Source: Lunularia cruciata (lineage: Eukaryota; Streptophyta; Marchantiopsida; Lunulariales; Lunulariaceae). From it: a DNA stretch of 64,000 bases. Location: assembly GCA_948567375.1 (NCBI GenBank), contig OX419762.1:24692608-24756607 (forward strand), in the 5' to 3' direction. A model generated the notes under the pieces. That model searched no databases and had not been told where the DNA came from. It saw only the letters and a list, made by a program, of their open reading frames with translations. Of the stretch, positions 35,485 through 46,670 are shown piece after piece; positions within the stretch are counted from its first letter, which is position 1; each line of letters begins with the position of its first letter. The translations under genes and the position numbers were made by a program.

Positions 35485-37477
35485 TCATTTGAAGTTCTTC
35501 TCTAGAGAAGTAAGATACTTCCCAACCACCAAAAGATCATCCTTGTACAATTCTTCTCTAAAGGGTAAGTTCAAGTCCAGCTCATGCACATCCACCATAC
35601 AGTCATTTTCAGATCCTTTGTAACATGCTCTAGACAGCATATCTGCCACTAGATTGTCCTTCCCAGCTATGTACCTTAGCTCTGGATTAAACATCCAAAT
35701 GAATGCTATCCAATGCAACATGGCAATGTCTGGAGTATCACAATTGGCAACCATTCCAAGCAGCGGAAAGCAATCTGTCCCTAGGATGATGTAAGCCTCT
35801 ATTAAGCAGTTTCTATCCTGTCTTAGTGCTATCTTGGCACCCCACAATTCCCATTTGATCTGAGGGTACCTCTACTACCATTTCGTGAAGATCCTTGCTC
35901 CAAACCTTGCTGCAAATCTGCTGCCATTCTCGTCATCTTGGCCCACAGCCCAACCAACAGCGTAGGAGCTTGAGTCAACCATAACTATAATTGGTCGCAC
36001 AGGCGACCAATTATAGTTACGATTGACTCAAGTCGACCAATTGGTCAAGTGGGTGGAGCACAGGTGGGTTCTGCAGTGCTCCCTTGAGTTTTGCCATAAC
36101 AACCAAATGTTTTGGTCCCCGGACAAACCTGATCCTTTTCCTCGAAAGCTGGTAGAGCGGCTCTGCAACATGACCAAAGTGCAAAATCCAAACACAATAG
36201 AAAACACATGGCACTAAGAACCTTCTTACTTCCTCAACTGAGGAACAGTCCTTGATCTTCCTAATTATGTCCACCTTCTCCGGATTTGGCTTCCTCCCAT
36301 ACGAGCCACACAGGTGTCCCACCACAAGGATTTCTCTAAGCCCAAATGCCGACTTCTCCCCAAAGAGAGTCACCCCGCTTCCATCAACCTTCTTAGTATT
36401 GCTTCCACATCCTGAATATGATCCATGACAAACCTCCTAATACCTCCATCCATCAAAGTTTCATCCTTCTTGCTCTATGTGCAGCCCTTGACAGGTATAT
36501 CATCCAGGAATGGACGGGTCTTCTCATGGATAAAAGATTGCAAAATTCAATTCATAGCGCTTTGCATATGCGCCACAAATTTAGTAGCCCCCATTGGGAG
36601 AGTGCACATACGCATCAGTCCTAACGGTGTTTACATCGTGGTTATGTCCCGGCTCCCTTCAGCAAGCTGAAACTGATCATAGCCTAAATACAAACCTCCT
36701 ATAGAGTAGATTGCCCTCCTTGCAAATTCTTCAGCAAACTCATCCACAGCTGGTCCTACACCAGAATTCCGGATTGTTACCTTATTTGGCGGTTGCATAT
36801 CCTGTATGAACCGCAACTTACCATTCTTCTTCCGGACGGTGAACCAGCGATTTGAGTATGGCGCTTCTGATGGTTCTAAAATCTTTGCCTGAACTTTCTC
36901 CTTCAATAGTTCTGTCAGCTGGGGCAAAAGCGCCTTTGGCAAGGAATCTCAGTTCCCATGGTACATGCGGAACCATGAAAATTATCATCGGAGTGATTTC
37001 CTGCGGGTTCACACACCCAATCTCCTTGATCTTAAAAGCAAAAGCTTTCCCGCACTTCCCAATCATTTCCTTAAATGCACGGTGCTCAACTTCTGTGAGA
37101 AAACCATCCCCTCCGACTGTAAGCTCATCTAAGGTCTCTTTAGTAAACAAATGACCAAAATCCTTTTCCTGTCTCAGTCTCGGTTCCTCTCTAGTCCCAC
37201 GCAACAATTCAGAAGCATCCAATGGCAATGGGACAGCAATAGGATGAACCTTTTTGTCTAGTGTTTTGTACTTAGTGTCACATCTCACTTCATGAACCAA
37301 CTTTGAAAGTGCTTCATGAAGCTTCCTTCCTATTTCAATCACGGGTTCTCCTTTCTCCATTGCCCCAATCACCTTCTGGACTGCCCTACCTTCTCCCCAA
37401 TCCTCCAACACTCCAATGATAGTCTTGCTATCATCCATTTCCCTTGATGTTTTCAGAACTCTCTCTTTCCCTTTCAT
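35485..37477 (-). pseudogene. Family D reverse transcriptase and RNase H (broken, with fold-back duplication)
   Basis: Pre-RT segment 37477-36818. RT: SNRWFTVRKKNGKLRFIQD, AIYSIGGLYLGYDQFQLAEG (36942-36631), catalytic FLDDIPVKG at about 36480-36515 with both aspartates kept, then KSAFGLREILVVGHLCG, NPEKVDIIRKIKD, EEVRRFLVPCVFY (36373-36017). RNase H starts with IVMVDSSSYAVGWAVGQ on the minus strand near 35950-35990 and continues 35847-35485 (ADMLSRACYKG). The reading is disrupted at 35969-36046 by an inverted duplication of the codons for IVMVDSS. Confidence 0.8.
35969..36032. repeat. Near-perfect 30-bp inverted repeat, 4-base loop
   Basis: Left arm 35969-35998 and right arm 36003-36032 are complementary at 28 of 30 positions, separated by ACAG. 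A 12-bp palindrome GACCAATTGGTC follows at 36035-36046. It lies within the RNase H coding region, duplicates coding bases in reverse orientation and breaks the frame. Confidence 0.92.
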
Positions 37478-37641
37478 TCTTTTCTATAGAATTCCCAAGG
37501 TGCTCATTGCGTGTGCAAAGCAAACAGTTCTACTACCCTGGATTCCCACATAGGTCCTATCAAAATTGTCTTCCTTGCTGATCTCTTACGGTGGAATGTA
37601 ACATAGGGCGTCTTGTCCTCCCACCTTCTCTGACAAGACGC

Positions 37642-38112
37642 CTAGTGGAAACCCCACCTTCCAATAGGATTTTCTGGATCTCTTAACTCTCTCTTGTTCT
37701 TGTCGCTGCCCAGCAACACAGTAGGGAATTGCACTATTTTGGTCCCGTTCTGACTTCTAACCTTTGCCACGTGAGTCCCATCGTTTAGAACTTTGCTCTC
37801 CATTCTAGACTGAGTAGTGAAGGGCTGTCCTAGGATCACCGGGTAGGGCAAGGTATCATGCACGAACACATTAATAGGCTCTACCACATTCTCTATCTTG
37901 ATTCTGACATCCGGACAAGCTCCCCACAACACATTTCTGGTTCTATTCACTGAGTTTACCCTCCAGTCGATGTCACAGTCCACCTTCCAGCGCCGTTCAT
38001 CGTAGACCACCTTTGACACAAGGTTGACCTCACATCTTGAATCAATCAGTGCTCTCACCGGTGTTTCACTCCTTGCATCTCGATCTCGCACTTGCTGCAA
38101 CTTCTGGCCCAA
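37642..38112 (-). pseudogene. Family D aspartic protease region
   Basis: VRALIDSRCEVNLVS near the start resembles the retropepsin D-S-G box with Gly changed to Arg, and YPVILGQPF gives the second conserved strand. The frame is open for 156 residues. It lies between the gag-like ORF upstream and pol downstream, as expected for a Ty3/gypsy polyprotein. Confidence 0.7.
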
Positions 38113-38306
38113 AAAGAGTCTTGCACCTCCTCTGACAAGGGCACAAAAGACTTCTCATCCTCAAGAGCAGCATCATAGACACGTGCTTCTTGGGTCTCAT
38201 CCTCTGGCTTTTCCTGTTCAAGCTCAAGGCCAAAAGTTCCCACCTCTCCTTCAGCCTCACTCCAGTCCTTGTACAGCAAAGACGTGTGCAGTCCGTCCTT
38301 GTAGAA

Positions 38307-39011
38307 TCATTTCTTCTTTGCCTTGAAAAGGATAAGGTCCAACACATCCTTCCTCAAGCTACCAAAGAACTCTTCGTTCGTGAAACCCCTCACCTCTTGC
38401 TTCCAAAACTTTTTGGCAATCCCTTGAGGATCTAGTTCCATTTCTATGTCCCGGCTTAACAGCCAACCTGGCCCCTTCCTAGGAGACATCTCTCCCGGCT
38501 TTTGGTTTGCTGCCCCTTTTGTGTCCATTCGTGACTCTTCTCCAAAGCCCGAATGCTGATCCTTGCTCTTTTGTGCATCGCTGAACTGCACCTCTTTCCT
38601 TCTAACTTGCTTCCTCTCCAGTTCCACTTGCTGTTGCTTTTCCCTTGCCTGCCCTTCACTATCTGCCCGTTGATCAGATTTTTGTTTCTCTTCCACCATA
38701 GCATCCCAAGTGGCACCAACTTCCACAATGATGGCAGTTATTACCACCAGCACATCCCACCCTGATTTCCTCCGGACCTGCTCTGCTAGTCTCTTCTTCT
38801 CAACTTCTCCTAGGTCTGGACATTGCTTCACTTCACTCATTGCACTATACACACTAGGCTCAAATGAAGCAACTCCCATACTTACTTCACATTTGCCCAT
38901 GTGTCTTTCCAGCAGAGCCTTCATCCCTCCCCTGTTGCCGTTCAGCGGTATTGGCTCCCCAGTATTGTAGAAGGCTATCTTCTTCATCCCGGGTTCTCCA
39001 ACAAACTTCAC
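38307..39011 (-). CDS. Family D gag-pol linker ORF, 234 residues, function unknown
   Basis: Open from 39011 to 38307 on the minus strand. It begins MKFVGEPGMKKIAFYNTG, includes the hydrophobic GWDVLVVITAIIVEVGATWD, then a charged glutamine- and lysine-rich stretch (EKQQQVELERKQVRRKE) that may form a coiled coil, and ends DLILFKAKKK. It lies between the zinc-knuckle segment and the protease, so it is probably the C-terminal part of the gag precursor or a linker. I know no enzyme family it matches. It may have been continuous with its neighbours before decay. Confidence 0.45.
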   Translation of the reverse strand: MKFVGEPGMKKIAFYNTGEPIPLNGNRGGMKALLERHMGKCEVSMGVASFEPSVYSAMSEVKQCPDLGEVEKKRLAEQVRRKSGWDVLVVITAIIVEVGATWDAMVEEKQKSDQRADSEGQAREKQQQVELERKQVRRKEVQFSDAQKSKDQHSGFGEESRMDTKGAANQKPGEMSPRKGPGWLLSRDIEMELDPQGIAKKFWKQEVRGFTNEEFFGSLRKDVLDLILFKAKKK

Positions 39012-39014
39012 CCA

Positions 39015-39233
39015 CTATTTGCGTACTGCTTCTAATAGCTCTTGGCAGTCTCTTTTGGCATGACTCTTAATATCACACCACATGCACCCATAGGGTTGCC
39101 TCCTCTCTCCATCCGTCCTTGCAGTGCTACTCCCACTCTTCAATTGGTTGATCTTGGTGGACAAAATCTTCAACCCCTCCATCAGTTGCGAGATCTTCTC
39201 ATCCACTGCTCCTTCTTTGGGCATCTCACTCAC
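39015..39233 (-). pseudogene. Family D gag zinc-knuckle segment
   Basis: 72-residue frame ending in YGCMWCDIKSHAKRDC, a C-x2-C-x4-H-x4-C knuckle, after a basic and serine-rich stretch. Its stop immediately precedes the ATG at 39011. It probably forms the nucleocapsid end of the gag begun at 40020. Confidence 0.7.
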
Positions 39234-39484
39234 TTGCTATCCCTCCTTCCCTCTCCCGGACCCATCCACATTACTCTGAATAGGCGCTTTGTCTACTGCT
39301 TCTTCATCCAGCTCTCTCTACCTCCACTTGCGGCGGAGGCAGAGCTATTGCTCACCCAGACGACCTCCTCCTCAATCTTTCTCCACTCTACTGCTCCCAA
39401 CCAATCAGGTTGGAGCAGAGCGAGTGCATACTCCAACTGATCCCGCAAACAACTATCCGCAGCTTGCAGAAAGTAATTAGACCT

Positions 39485-40020
39485 CTATAGTTTAATGGCC
39501 TCAGCTTCACAGGCTGACAGATGCCCCAGTCTCTTGTCAAACTCCCTTAGGAGATCTTGAGGCCCCAAGTTTTTACTCCTATCGTTCACCCAATCCAAGA
39601 ACATGGCTTGGGTGACTCGATCCGCATCTTGCAGCAAGAATTCCTCCTTCATCATTTGGGAGAACTCCTCCCATGTCTCCGCCCCTCTCACCAAGCCCTC
39701 AACCACCCTCCTATTTTGAGTTCAGCCAACATAGGAAACCTAGCAATGGCAATGTTCTCATCCAGATCATGAAGCTTAACCTCTCTCCAGTAGACCTTCA
39801 GGTACTTGGTCAAGTCCTTACCATCAAATTCCCCTTGCAGATCTAGCACAACGCGCAGACACTTCGTGACTTGTGAAGACTGCGCTCTCACCTTGTCTCT
39901 TTCTTTGTCCTGATCCTTCATGGCTCTCATGGTTGCCATGACAATCAGTGAGATCTCTTGTTCCCTTGTCATAGCTGCAAATGAAGCCTCTAGGCCCATC
40001 TCTACCTCAGCACAACTCAC
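39485..40020 (-). pseudogene. Family D gag capsid region (frameshifted)
   Basis: Two overlapping frames, 40020-39688 and 39706-39485, give a capsid-like reading: GKDLTKYLKVYWREVKLHD, then ETWEEFSQMMKEEFLLQDAD and LREFDKRLGHLSACEA. A shift joins them near 39700. ATG 40020 lies about 85 bp after the primer-site-like sequence at 40106-40124. Confidence 0.7.
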
Positions 40021-40105
40021 TATTGTCTACTTAGATTAGTCCAATTTGCCCTTGTCCTTTTTTCCCAACTCCAACTAGCCTAACGTCTAAGCACAAGCTT
40101 CAAGA

Positions 40106-40124
40106 TTCCCTAGCATGGTTGCCA
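40106..40124 (-). promoter_or_regulatory. Primer-binding-site-like sequence of family D
   Basis: Read on the minus strand, TGGCAACCATGCTAGGGAA begins four bases after the 5' LTR. The TGG start and spacing fit a primer site, but I cannot name the tRNA. Confidence 0.5.
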
Positions 40125-40128
40125 CTTA

Positions 40129-42502
40129 TGTCGGGGAATTTGTTTGGCCTTGAGAGTGCACCCGGCACCTGGCTACTTGTGCTTAGTTTGTCCTTGTAGT
40201 AGTTGAATTAGAGTCCTTGTAGATTGACATCCTCTTCCTATTTTGAGTGTGTTGGGAAATCTCAGCTCTGTAAGAGTTTAGGGTTGTCTTTGTTTCATGA
40301 GGTCGGGTTTCTTGACGGTTTGTGTTTGTCCTCAGCCTTCATAGAACTGGCTAGCTCACGCAGTTTCAGCTACGGTTTTGGGACCTGACGATTCCTAGGA
40401 GAGGTTGGAATTTTTACGAACAACAACTAGTATTCTATTCAGCTCAACCCGGCCAGACTACTAAGTCAAACCATTCATATAGACGGACTGAGAGCTCCTA
40501 AAATGGAGCTTCCTCAAAGCTAGTCACAGGTCAAACACACCATCATCTCAAGATTTGTCATTTGTAAAATTTTCAGATGCGAGGTTCACAAGATTGACAA
40601 CCCAACCAATTCCTTCAAGGCATACTCCTTGCCATTTGTTCATCTGGCCATTGTCATGCTCAATAGCACTTCCAAAAGTTTTCTCTCTCCTTTTGTCACA
40701 GACCAAGGCCAAGCAACCTTCAAAAATCTCTCTTCAATAGTTCACTCCTGTCCAGACTCTCATTCACTTTGTCATGTCTCTCATTCACTCTGTCCAGCCT
40801 CTCATTCACTCTGCCCATTCGTGAGAATTCTTCACTGCTACATTTTCAACAGCACATCCTCTACATTCAAAAGTCATTCCATGTACACCTCTTCACAACA
40901 AACATTCTTCATTCAAAATTTGCTCTCCTATCAACATTCTCACAATAAACAACCTTCCACATTCAAGATCATTCCCTATCCAGCCCTAAGGCATTTCAAA
41001 AATTCCTCTAGCCCTGCAAGACTCTCTCTCAACCTTTGAAATTCTTCTCCTGGCCCTATCACAGCCCTAAGGCATCTCAAAATTTCCTCGAGCCTGAAAC
41101 ACTCTCACTCAACCTTTGAAATTCTTCTCCTGGCCTTGTCACAGCCTTAAGGCATCACAAAATTTCCTCTGGCCTGAAACACTCTCACTCAACCTTTGAA
41201 ATTCTTCTCCTGGCCCTGTCACAGCCCTAAGGCATCTCAAAAATTCATTCTCTAGCCTGCAACACTCTCTCAACTCTCCAAACTCTTTCTCTCTTGTCAC
41301 AGCCCTAAAGCATTTCAACATTCCTCTCTGGCTTGCAGCACACTCTCAACTCTTCAAACTCGTTCTCTCCTATCATAGCCCTAAGGCATTTTGAAATTCC
41401 TTCTCTGGCCTGCAACACTCTCACTCAACCTTCCAAATTCTTCTCTTGGCCTGTCATAGCCCTAAGGCATCTCAAAAACCTTCTTCTCTTGTCACAGCCC
41501 TAAGGCATTTCAAGAATTCTTCTCTGGCCCTGCAAGACTCTCACTCAACTCCCAAAAATCTTCTTCTCCTATCATAGCCTTAAGGCATTTTGAAAATTCT
41601 TCTCTGGCCTTGCAAGACCCTCATTCAACTCCCAAAAACCTTCTTCTCCTATCACAGCCTTAAGGCATTTTGAAAATTCTTCTCTGGCCCTGCAAGACCC
41701 TCATTCAACTCCCAAAAACCTTCTTCTCCTATCACAACCCTAAGGCATTTCAAAAATTCTTCTCTGGCCCTACAAGACTCTCACTCAACTCCCGAAAACC
41801 TTCTTCTCCTGTCACAACCCTAAGGCATTTTGAGAATTCTTCTCTGGCCCTACAAGACTCTCACTTAACTCCCAAAAGCCTTCTTCTCCTATCACTATCC
41901 TAAGGCATTTTGAGAATTCGTCTCTAGCCCTGCAAGACTCTCACTCAACTCCCAAAACCTTCTTCTCATGTCATAGCCCTAAGGCATTTCGAAAATTCTT
42001 CTCTGGCCCTGCAAGACTCTCATTCAACTCCCAAAAACCTTCTTCTCATGTCACAACCCTAAGGCATTTCAAGAATTCTTCTCTGGCCCTACAAGACTTT
42101 CACTCAACTCCCAAAACTTTCCTTTCTCCTTCAGCCTTTTCTCTCAAAGCATAAAACTCCTTGCTGTTCCTGCCAAAGCCTAACCTTTTTACAATTCCTC
42201 AAAATCATCTACTACTTCCCCTAATTAAAATACTCTTGAGACCCCAATAACATAACCCTAATAACAAACTTCCCAATAATAAACTCCAGCGCTTAAGTGA
42301 CATGGTAATAAACCCCAAGCTTATGTAACTCTAAAGAAAATCCACCACTCAATTTCCTCCCTCCCTTAACACAAGAGAAAATCCTCAACCTTACAGGAAC
42401 ACAAACAAATGTTTCACCATAACATAAACTCTTGAGTTCAATAACATGGAAACTCACACCAAATAGTACCAATACTACGTGTGGATTATTTTCCTGACGA
42501 CA
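40129..42502 (-). repeat. 5' LTR of family D, 2374 bp
   Basis: Plus-strand ends TGTCGGGGAATTTG (40129) and TTCCTGACGACA (42502). It lacks about 570 bp present in the other LTR (the join is at about 40615) and has fewer minisatellite units. It still matches its partner closely outside these changes. Confidence 0.88.
40981..42112. repeat. 80-bp minisatellite inside family D 5' LTR, about 14 units
   Basis: Same unit as at 32101-33750. One unit is shortened to 38 bp between CCTAAGGCAT at 41461 and its next occurrence near 41499. Confidence 0.88.
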
Positions 42503-42758
42503 CCAGCAAGCCTCCTTAGCATCTTTCTCTCCTTACATTCTACTCTATGGATGAGATCCAAATTTACCTGTAGCCACTTGTCAAGATGCTACTATAGTCT
42601 TGGACTTGGATGATCTAGATGTATAGGTGAGCGCATGTTCTCAACAAGCAGAGATCTTTTGGAGAGTGATGCCGATCGCCTTTGAGAACTTGGTGATTGC
42701 TCAGCACAAGGAAACCTTACGTTATGCTACTATTTGAGGAGGAGGTTATAGACCCTTG
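42503..42758 (+). pseudogene. Family C integrase, C-terminal part
   Basis: Continuation of the integrase cut at 30660: after ASL, a segment reads VMPIAFENLVIAQHKETLRYATI and ends GGGYRPL at the boundary with NGYK copy 5. It fits the post-catalytic part of gypsy integrase. One stop is in GGGYR's lead-in (ATI-stop-GGGY). The sequence ends at the insertion and does not resume on the far side. Confidence 0.7.
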
Positions 42759-43279
42759 TGTGACAACCCAACAAATATCACTTTTGCGGTAATTGGGTAA
42801 GTAAAGTTTGTTCCCGCAGAGATACGATTCAAAATTGGTCAAATACAAAGTCAAACAGTAACTTGTAGTTCTTTTTGATTGCTTCTTTAATCTCTCAGGT
42901 AGAAACTACACCCAAAAGAGAGTAACAAGCTCACAATCTTGACAACTTGTCACGAATACACACACACATAATCACAACATAGCAAATTCTGTCCAAACAA
43001 CTCTTGATTGTGATGATTCAGATTCTCTCAAAGATGGCACTTCACTGCAAAGAACGATCTCACCTCAGAATTGTGTTCCACCCCTCCATTGAAGGCACAA
43101 CTTCCTCGATCAAAATTGCTTCACATCAACTTTGTGCTGCACTCACAAATGCAGAATACTACCAACACTACAATTCTTCTCAGACCTATCAAGGCATTGC
43201 TCCGATGCACTTCATTCAGGATCAAACACACAGAATGAAGATCAAGGCTGCAGAATCCAACATCCACATGCACACTGCC

Positions 43280-43589
43280 TTGCACTTCAGAATTCTCCAC
43301 ACACTCACAAACACACACACAAAATTGACAATCAGAATTAAGCTCAAGCAACAAGCACTAAAAATAGCACTTTGCTTTATCTATCTTCAGAAATATGAAT
43401 ACTGAACACATGGTATTGTGAATGCTCCCCTGACTTGCACTTCGGAATTCTCTACACATTCACAAACACAAACACAGAATTGACAATCGGAATTAAGCTC
43501 AAGCGACAAGCACTTGAAACAGCACTTCGCTTTATCTATCTTCAAAAATATGAATACTGAACAACATAAGATTGCAAATGCTCCCCTTA
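43280..43589. repeat. 155-bp tandem duplication in copy 5
   Basis: TTGCACTTC(A/G)GAATTCTC starts at 43280 and again at 43435. The units share GACAATC(A/G)GAATTAAGCTCAAG and CTTTATCTATCTTC. They differ at scattered positions, so the duplication is not recent. It is absent from the other copies. Confidence 0.85.
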
Positions 43590-43711
43590 AATACTAAAGC
43601 AAACGGCAGTTCTTCCTACCTATGCATCACTTCCTAACATCTTTTCCTACCTGCAGATCCAAACTGACAATCCATCTCTTCATATCTACCTCTTCCTATC
43701 TCAAAATTGTA

Positions 43712-46102
43712 CTACCCCGATCCGATGTCGACCTCATCATTGGAAGCTTCCAAACCCGATGATCTTCTTAGTACTTCTCCTTCTTCGGATATAGCTAATT
43801 CTACTAATTTCTGCACTAATTCTATGACTTCTACACTAGGAACTACAATTGCATTAAGGAGTGACTTATCTGACTCTTTATCTCCTGACCCATTCCTCTC
43901 TAACGTATCAAATAACAAATCCGATGACACCTAAATTCCTACTTTTGCAACATCGGACTTCCTCTCCGCTGTCACACTATTCCTAATTTTCTCTAACTCC
44001 AAATTGACTAAATCTAATCTAAGACTAACATTGTCTTCTACTTCTAACATCTTCCGGTCTACCCGCTCCCTCAATCGGATCAGCAACGTGTTCATATCCA
44101 CATCTTTGGCTTTTCTCTTCTGAGTTTCTTGCACAAGCAACTTCAACTCATGTAGACGGGCTTCTTCCAATCTCCCTTCAGCCTCCATGCTCAAGATTTC
44201 TCTCAACTTCCCTGCAACTTCTCCTACTGATTCCGACTCATATCCTCAAGAGCCCTCTACCTTCAACTCTTCGCGGTACATCTTTAACTCATCTTTGTAC
44301 TCTGCAGCAAGCATCTTCTTCTCCTCCGCATACTGTGTACTCTGTAACTCAGCACTTTGGACCAGCTCTCATAATTGTCCTTCTTCTTCATGCCTGACTG
44401 CTAACTCTCTCTGTCATGCTTGATCCTTCCTTGCTGCACTTTTCTTCAAGCTGTCCAACTCCTGCTCCATTATTATTGCCATCACCTTCAAATGAATATT
44501 CTCAATGCACACATCACTCACTTCCTCCTTCATTTTGCTCAGCCACATTGCTTGCTCCTTCAATTCTCATGATTGCCTTTGTAGTTCTTTCTCTTTTGAC
44601 TCGCAGCTCTCTTGTAACATCTTGATATCCTTCTTCTTCAAGACTTCCTCTCTCCAAAGTTCTCCAAGTTCGTCATTTCTTTGGACTTGTTGCTCCTACA
44701 ACCCCTTCACTTCACTCAACAGATCTTCACCACCTGCAACTCATTCATCCCCTTTCTACAATCTTGGGGAATTACATTTTGATGCTCCTTTAGTAGCTCC
44801 AACAACGGTGTGACAACCTTTGTCAGATACCGTATTCCGCCAAAGTTATCTTTATCTTCATTGCCGTCTTCATCTTCAGTCTTTGGCTCCTTCATCGGCT
44901 TCTTCATCTGAAGTTGCAATCTTTGTATCTTCAGAGACACCGCATCTAACCTTTCTTCTCCTTTACCGATTGAACTTGGCCTTGCAGGATACTCTTCCTT
45001 TTCCTTTGGTCTCGGCTTATTCACCACCATGGCTACGCAATGACTCGTTGTCCCGGGTACTCTGTCAATCATTGCATGACATGCTTCACTGACCGCCACC
45101 AATTATTGAACCTCAGGTTCCCCCTCACTATCACTTCTAGACTCCTCACTTTTTAAGGTGAGTTCATTTTCTTCGGATTCTTCTTCTTGCGACTTGGTTT
45201 CTTCTTCAAACTCTGATTCTGATGATGCTTCTCTCACCATCTTCTTATTCTGCACAACCAGTCTTCGAGTCTTCCTTTGAGCTGGAGGCAACTTTGCTTC
45301 TTTGGATTTACTGCGCTTCTTCATCTTTGGACTTGTGACTTCTTCTATCTTCCATTGTCTTGTCTTCAAGAAGTGATCGTCATTGGCTTGCAGGTGTATC
45401 ATATATTGTCGCTCTTCTTTGTTTGCTTCTCGTCTTAAGTAAGGATAGAAATAGGACACCATGCAATGTTGCTCCTCTACTATTAGCAAGTTCAACCCAA
45501 AGTAGAAGTGTGCTGCAAATGGTGCAAAATAATGAGGAGGAGAACCTGTTCACCAATCGATCACCATCTGCCTCGTTTGGTGGTGAACACACTTTGCCCA
45601 ATTCACCTTGACCCCTCCAAACATCTAATGGAAGAAGACCGCTTGTTGTGTGTTCATATACGTTGTTCGTTCTAGCTTGAACATGGCCATCATCGCTCCC
45701 ACAATACTTCTCCTATTCGGATCCCGATAGGACTCTACCTTGTAGCCATTCATGGTTCTCGGAGCAAAGAAAGAAAGAGTTTTGAATTTCCACCATCTCT
45801 TCTGCAGCATCACACTTTCGATAGAAGGTGATCCCTGTCGGCTCTCTTGCTTCCTTCCCCAATACTAACCTCCAATCTGACTCAGTCCATCAAGCCGGAT
45901 TTTCTCTCTTCCCTTCAACTTTAGGACCCTCCTCACAATTACTGGCAGCTATCTCTGCTATCACTCCTAGGAAACTGAAATTCCAATTCTATGCTAAAAA
46001 CATAATACTAAGTCTATTCAAGACTTCAATTTTGGCTACTACGTCTAACCTACAAATTGTGAAACTTTGCACCACCAGAGCATTTGTGACCTTCTTCGCC
46101 AT
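43712..46102 (-). pseudogene. NGYK-element protein gene, copy 5 (decayed, diverged)
   Basis: The likely start is ATG 46102 (MAKKVTNA...), before RLDVVAKIEVLNRL. The N-terminal domain holds FLA-stop-NWNFSFLG, MNGYKVESYRDPNRRSI and MAMFKLERTTYM (45813-45625), then YFYPYLRREANKEERQYM, basic KKRSKSKEAK and acidic SESEFEEETKSQEEESEENE (45495-45103). Coiled-coil segments follow at 45102-44716, 44206-43931 and 43930-43712. The sequence differs clearly from copies 1 and 3, yet NGYKVESY, LERTTY and the HF/YxPxLRRE block are kept, which suggests selection on the protein before decay. Confidence 0.65.
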
Positions 46103-46670
46103 GATTTGCTCTCGTGTTCTTTGACACTGAAAGACAATGCCCTCTCTTGGACGAGACACTCTAACCCCTTTTGGATTTTAGAATATTTCACTCTCAATCG
46201 GCTTCCAGACACACATTACTATAGGACAAATACTCAAAGGAATTGGAAATTTACTTGGCATATTCATTACTTGTCCTTGCACAATCGCAATCTTATAGTA
46301 CCCCGAATTGCAGTCATTCTTCAATCAATTTCAAATTTGACCTCCCCTCTTCTGTGTGTTGATGTCCGGTCACTATCAAGACATGCTTCTTCTGCCTCTG
46401 CCATCTCTTGAAGTGTACTTTCTTGCCATGTACCAAGGTTGTTAGACGGGCTTTGTATCACCTGCCTTCCGACCCAAAGACGGTACTCTTTGGACTTTTT
46501 TTGGTCCTACCCTTCTTCTGAGTACTTCCAGCATTGGATCCGATCTTGCCTTCTTCGGATTTCCTCCAAAGTCACTTACGTCCATTCTTCTTTTGCAATT
46601 CAGCTTTTTGTGCTTACTTCTTCCCTCAAACGCTAATAAACAAAGAAAAACAAAAAATGTGGGCACCACA

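Larger units (their letters stand above)
30661..42502 (-). mobile_element. Ty3/gypsy retrotransposon, family D, complete with two LTRs
   Basis: 11.8 kb on the minus strand: 5' LTR 40129-42502, primer site, gag, protease, reverse transcriptase, RNase H, integrase, 3' LTR 30661-34147. LTR ends are TGTCRWGGGGAA-type inverted repeats. Flanks are CCGG (30657-30660) and CCAG (42503-42506), a 4-bp duplication with one change, inside the integrase of family C (YRF...ASL). The internal frames are longer than in the neighbouring elements but carry stops. Confidence 0.88.
25530..42758 (+). mobile_element. Ty3/gypsy retrotransposon, family C, plus strand, split by two insertions
   Basis: Parts at 25530-26773, 28635-30660 and 42503-42758 join into one pol order: tail of a methyltransferase-like domain, reverse transcriptase, RNase H, integrase. 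The gaps are NGYK copy 4 (26774-28634, perfect ACACC duplication) and family D (30661-42502). The 5' end (LTR, gag, protease, most of the methyltransferase) is missing. The 3' end is cut by NGYK copy 5. Confidence 0.8.
42759..46670 (-). mobile_element. NGYK element copy 5, full length, mismatched flanks
   Basis: It starts TGTGACAACCCAACAAATATC at 42759 and ends ATGTGGGCACCACA at 46670. Length 3912 bp, including a 155-bp tandem duplication. The flanking pentamers are CCTTG and AAGAC, so there is no duplication. The left flank is family C integrase on the plus strand. The right flank is family C on the minus strand at the spacer between methyltransferase and reverse transcriptase. The two sides therefore come from two insertion sites. 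Confidence 0.8.
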
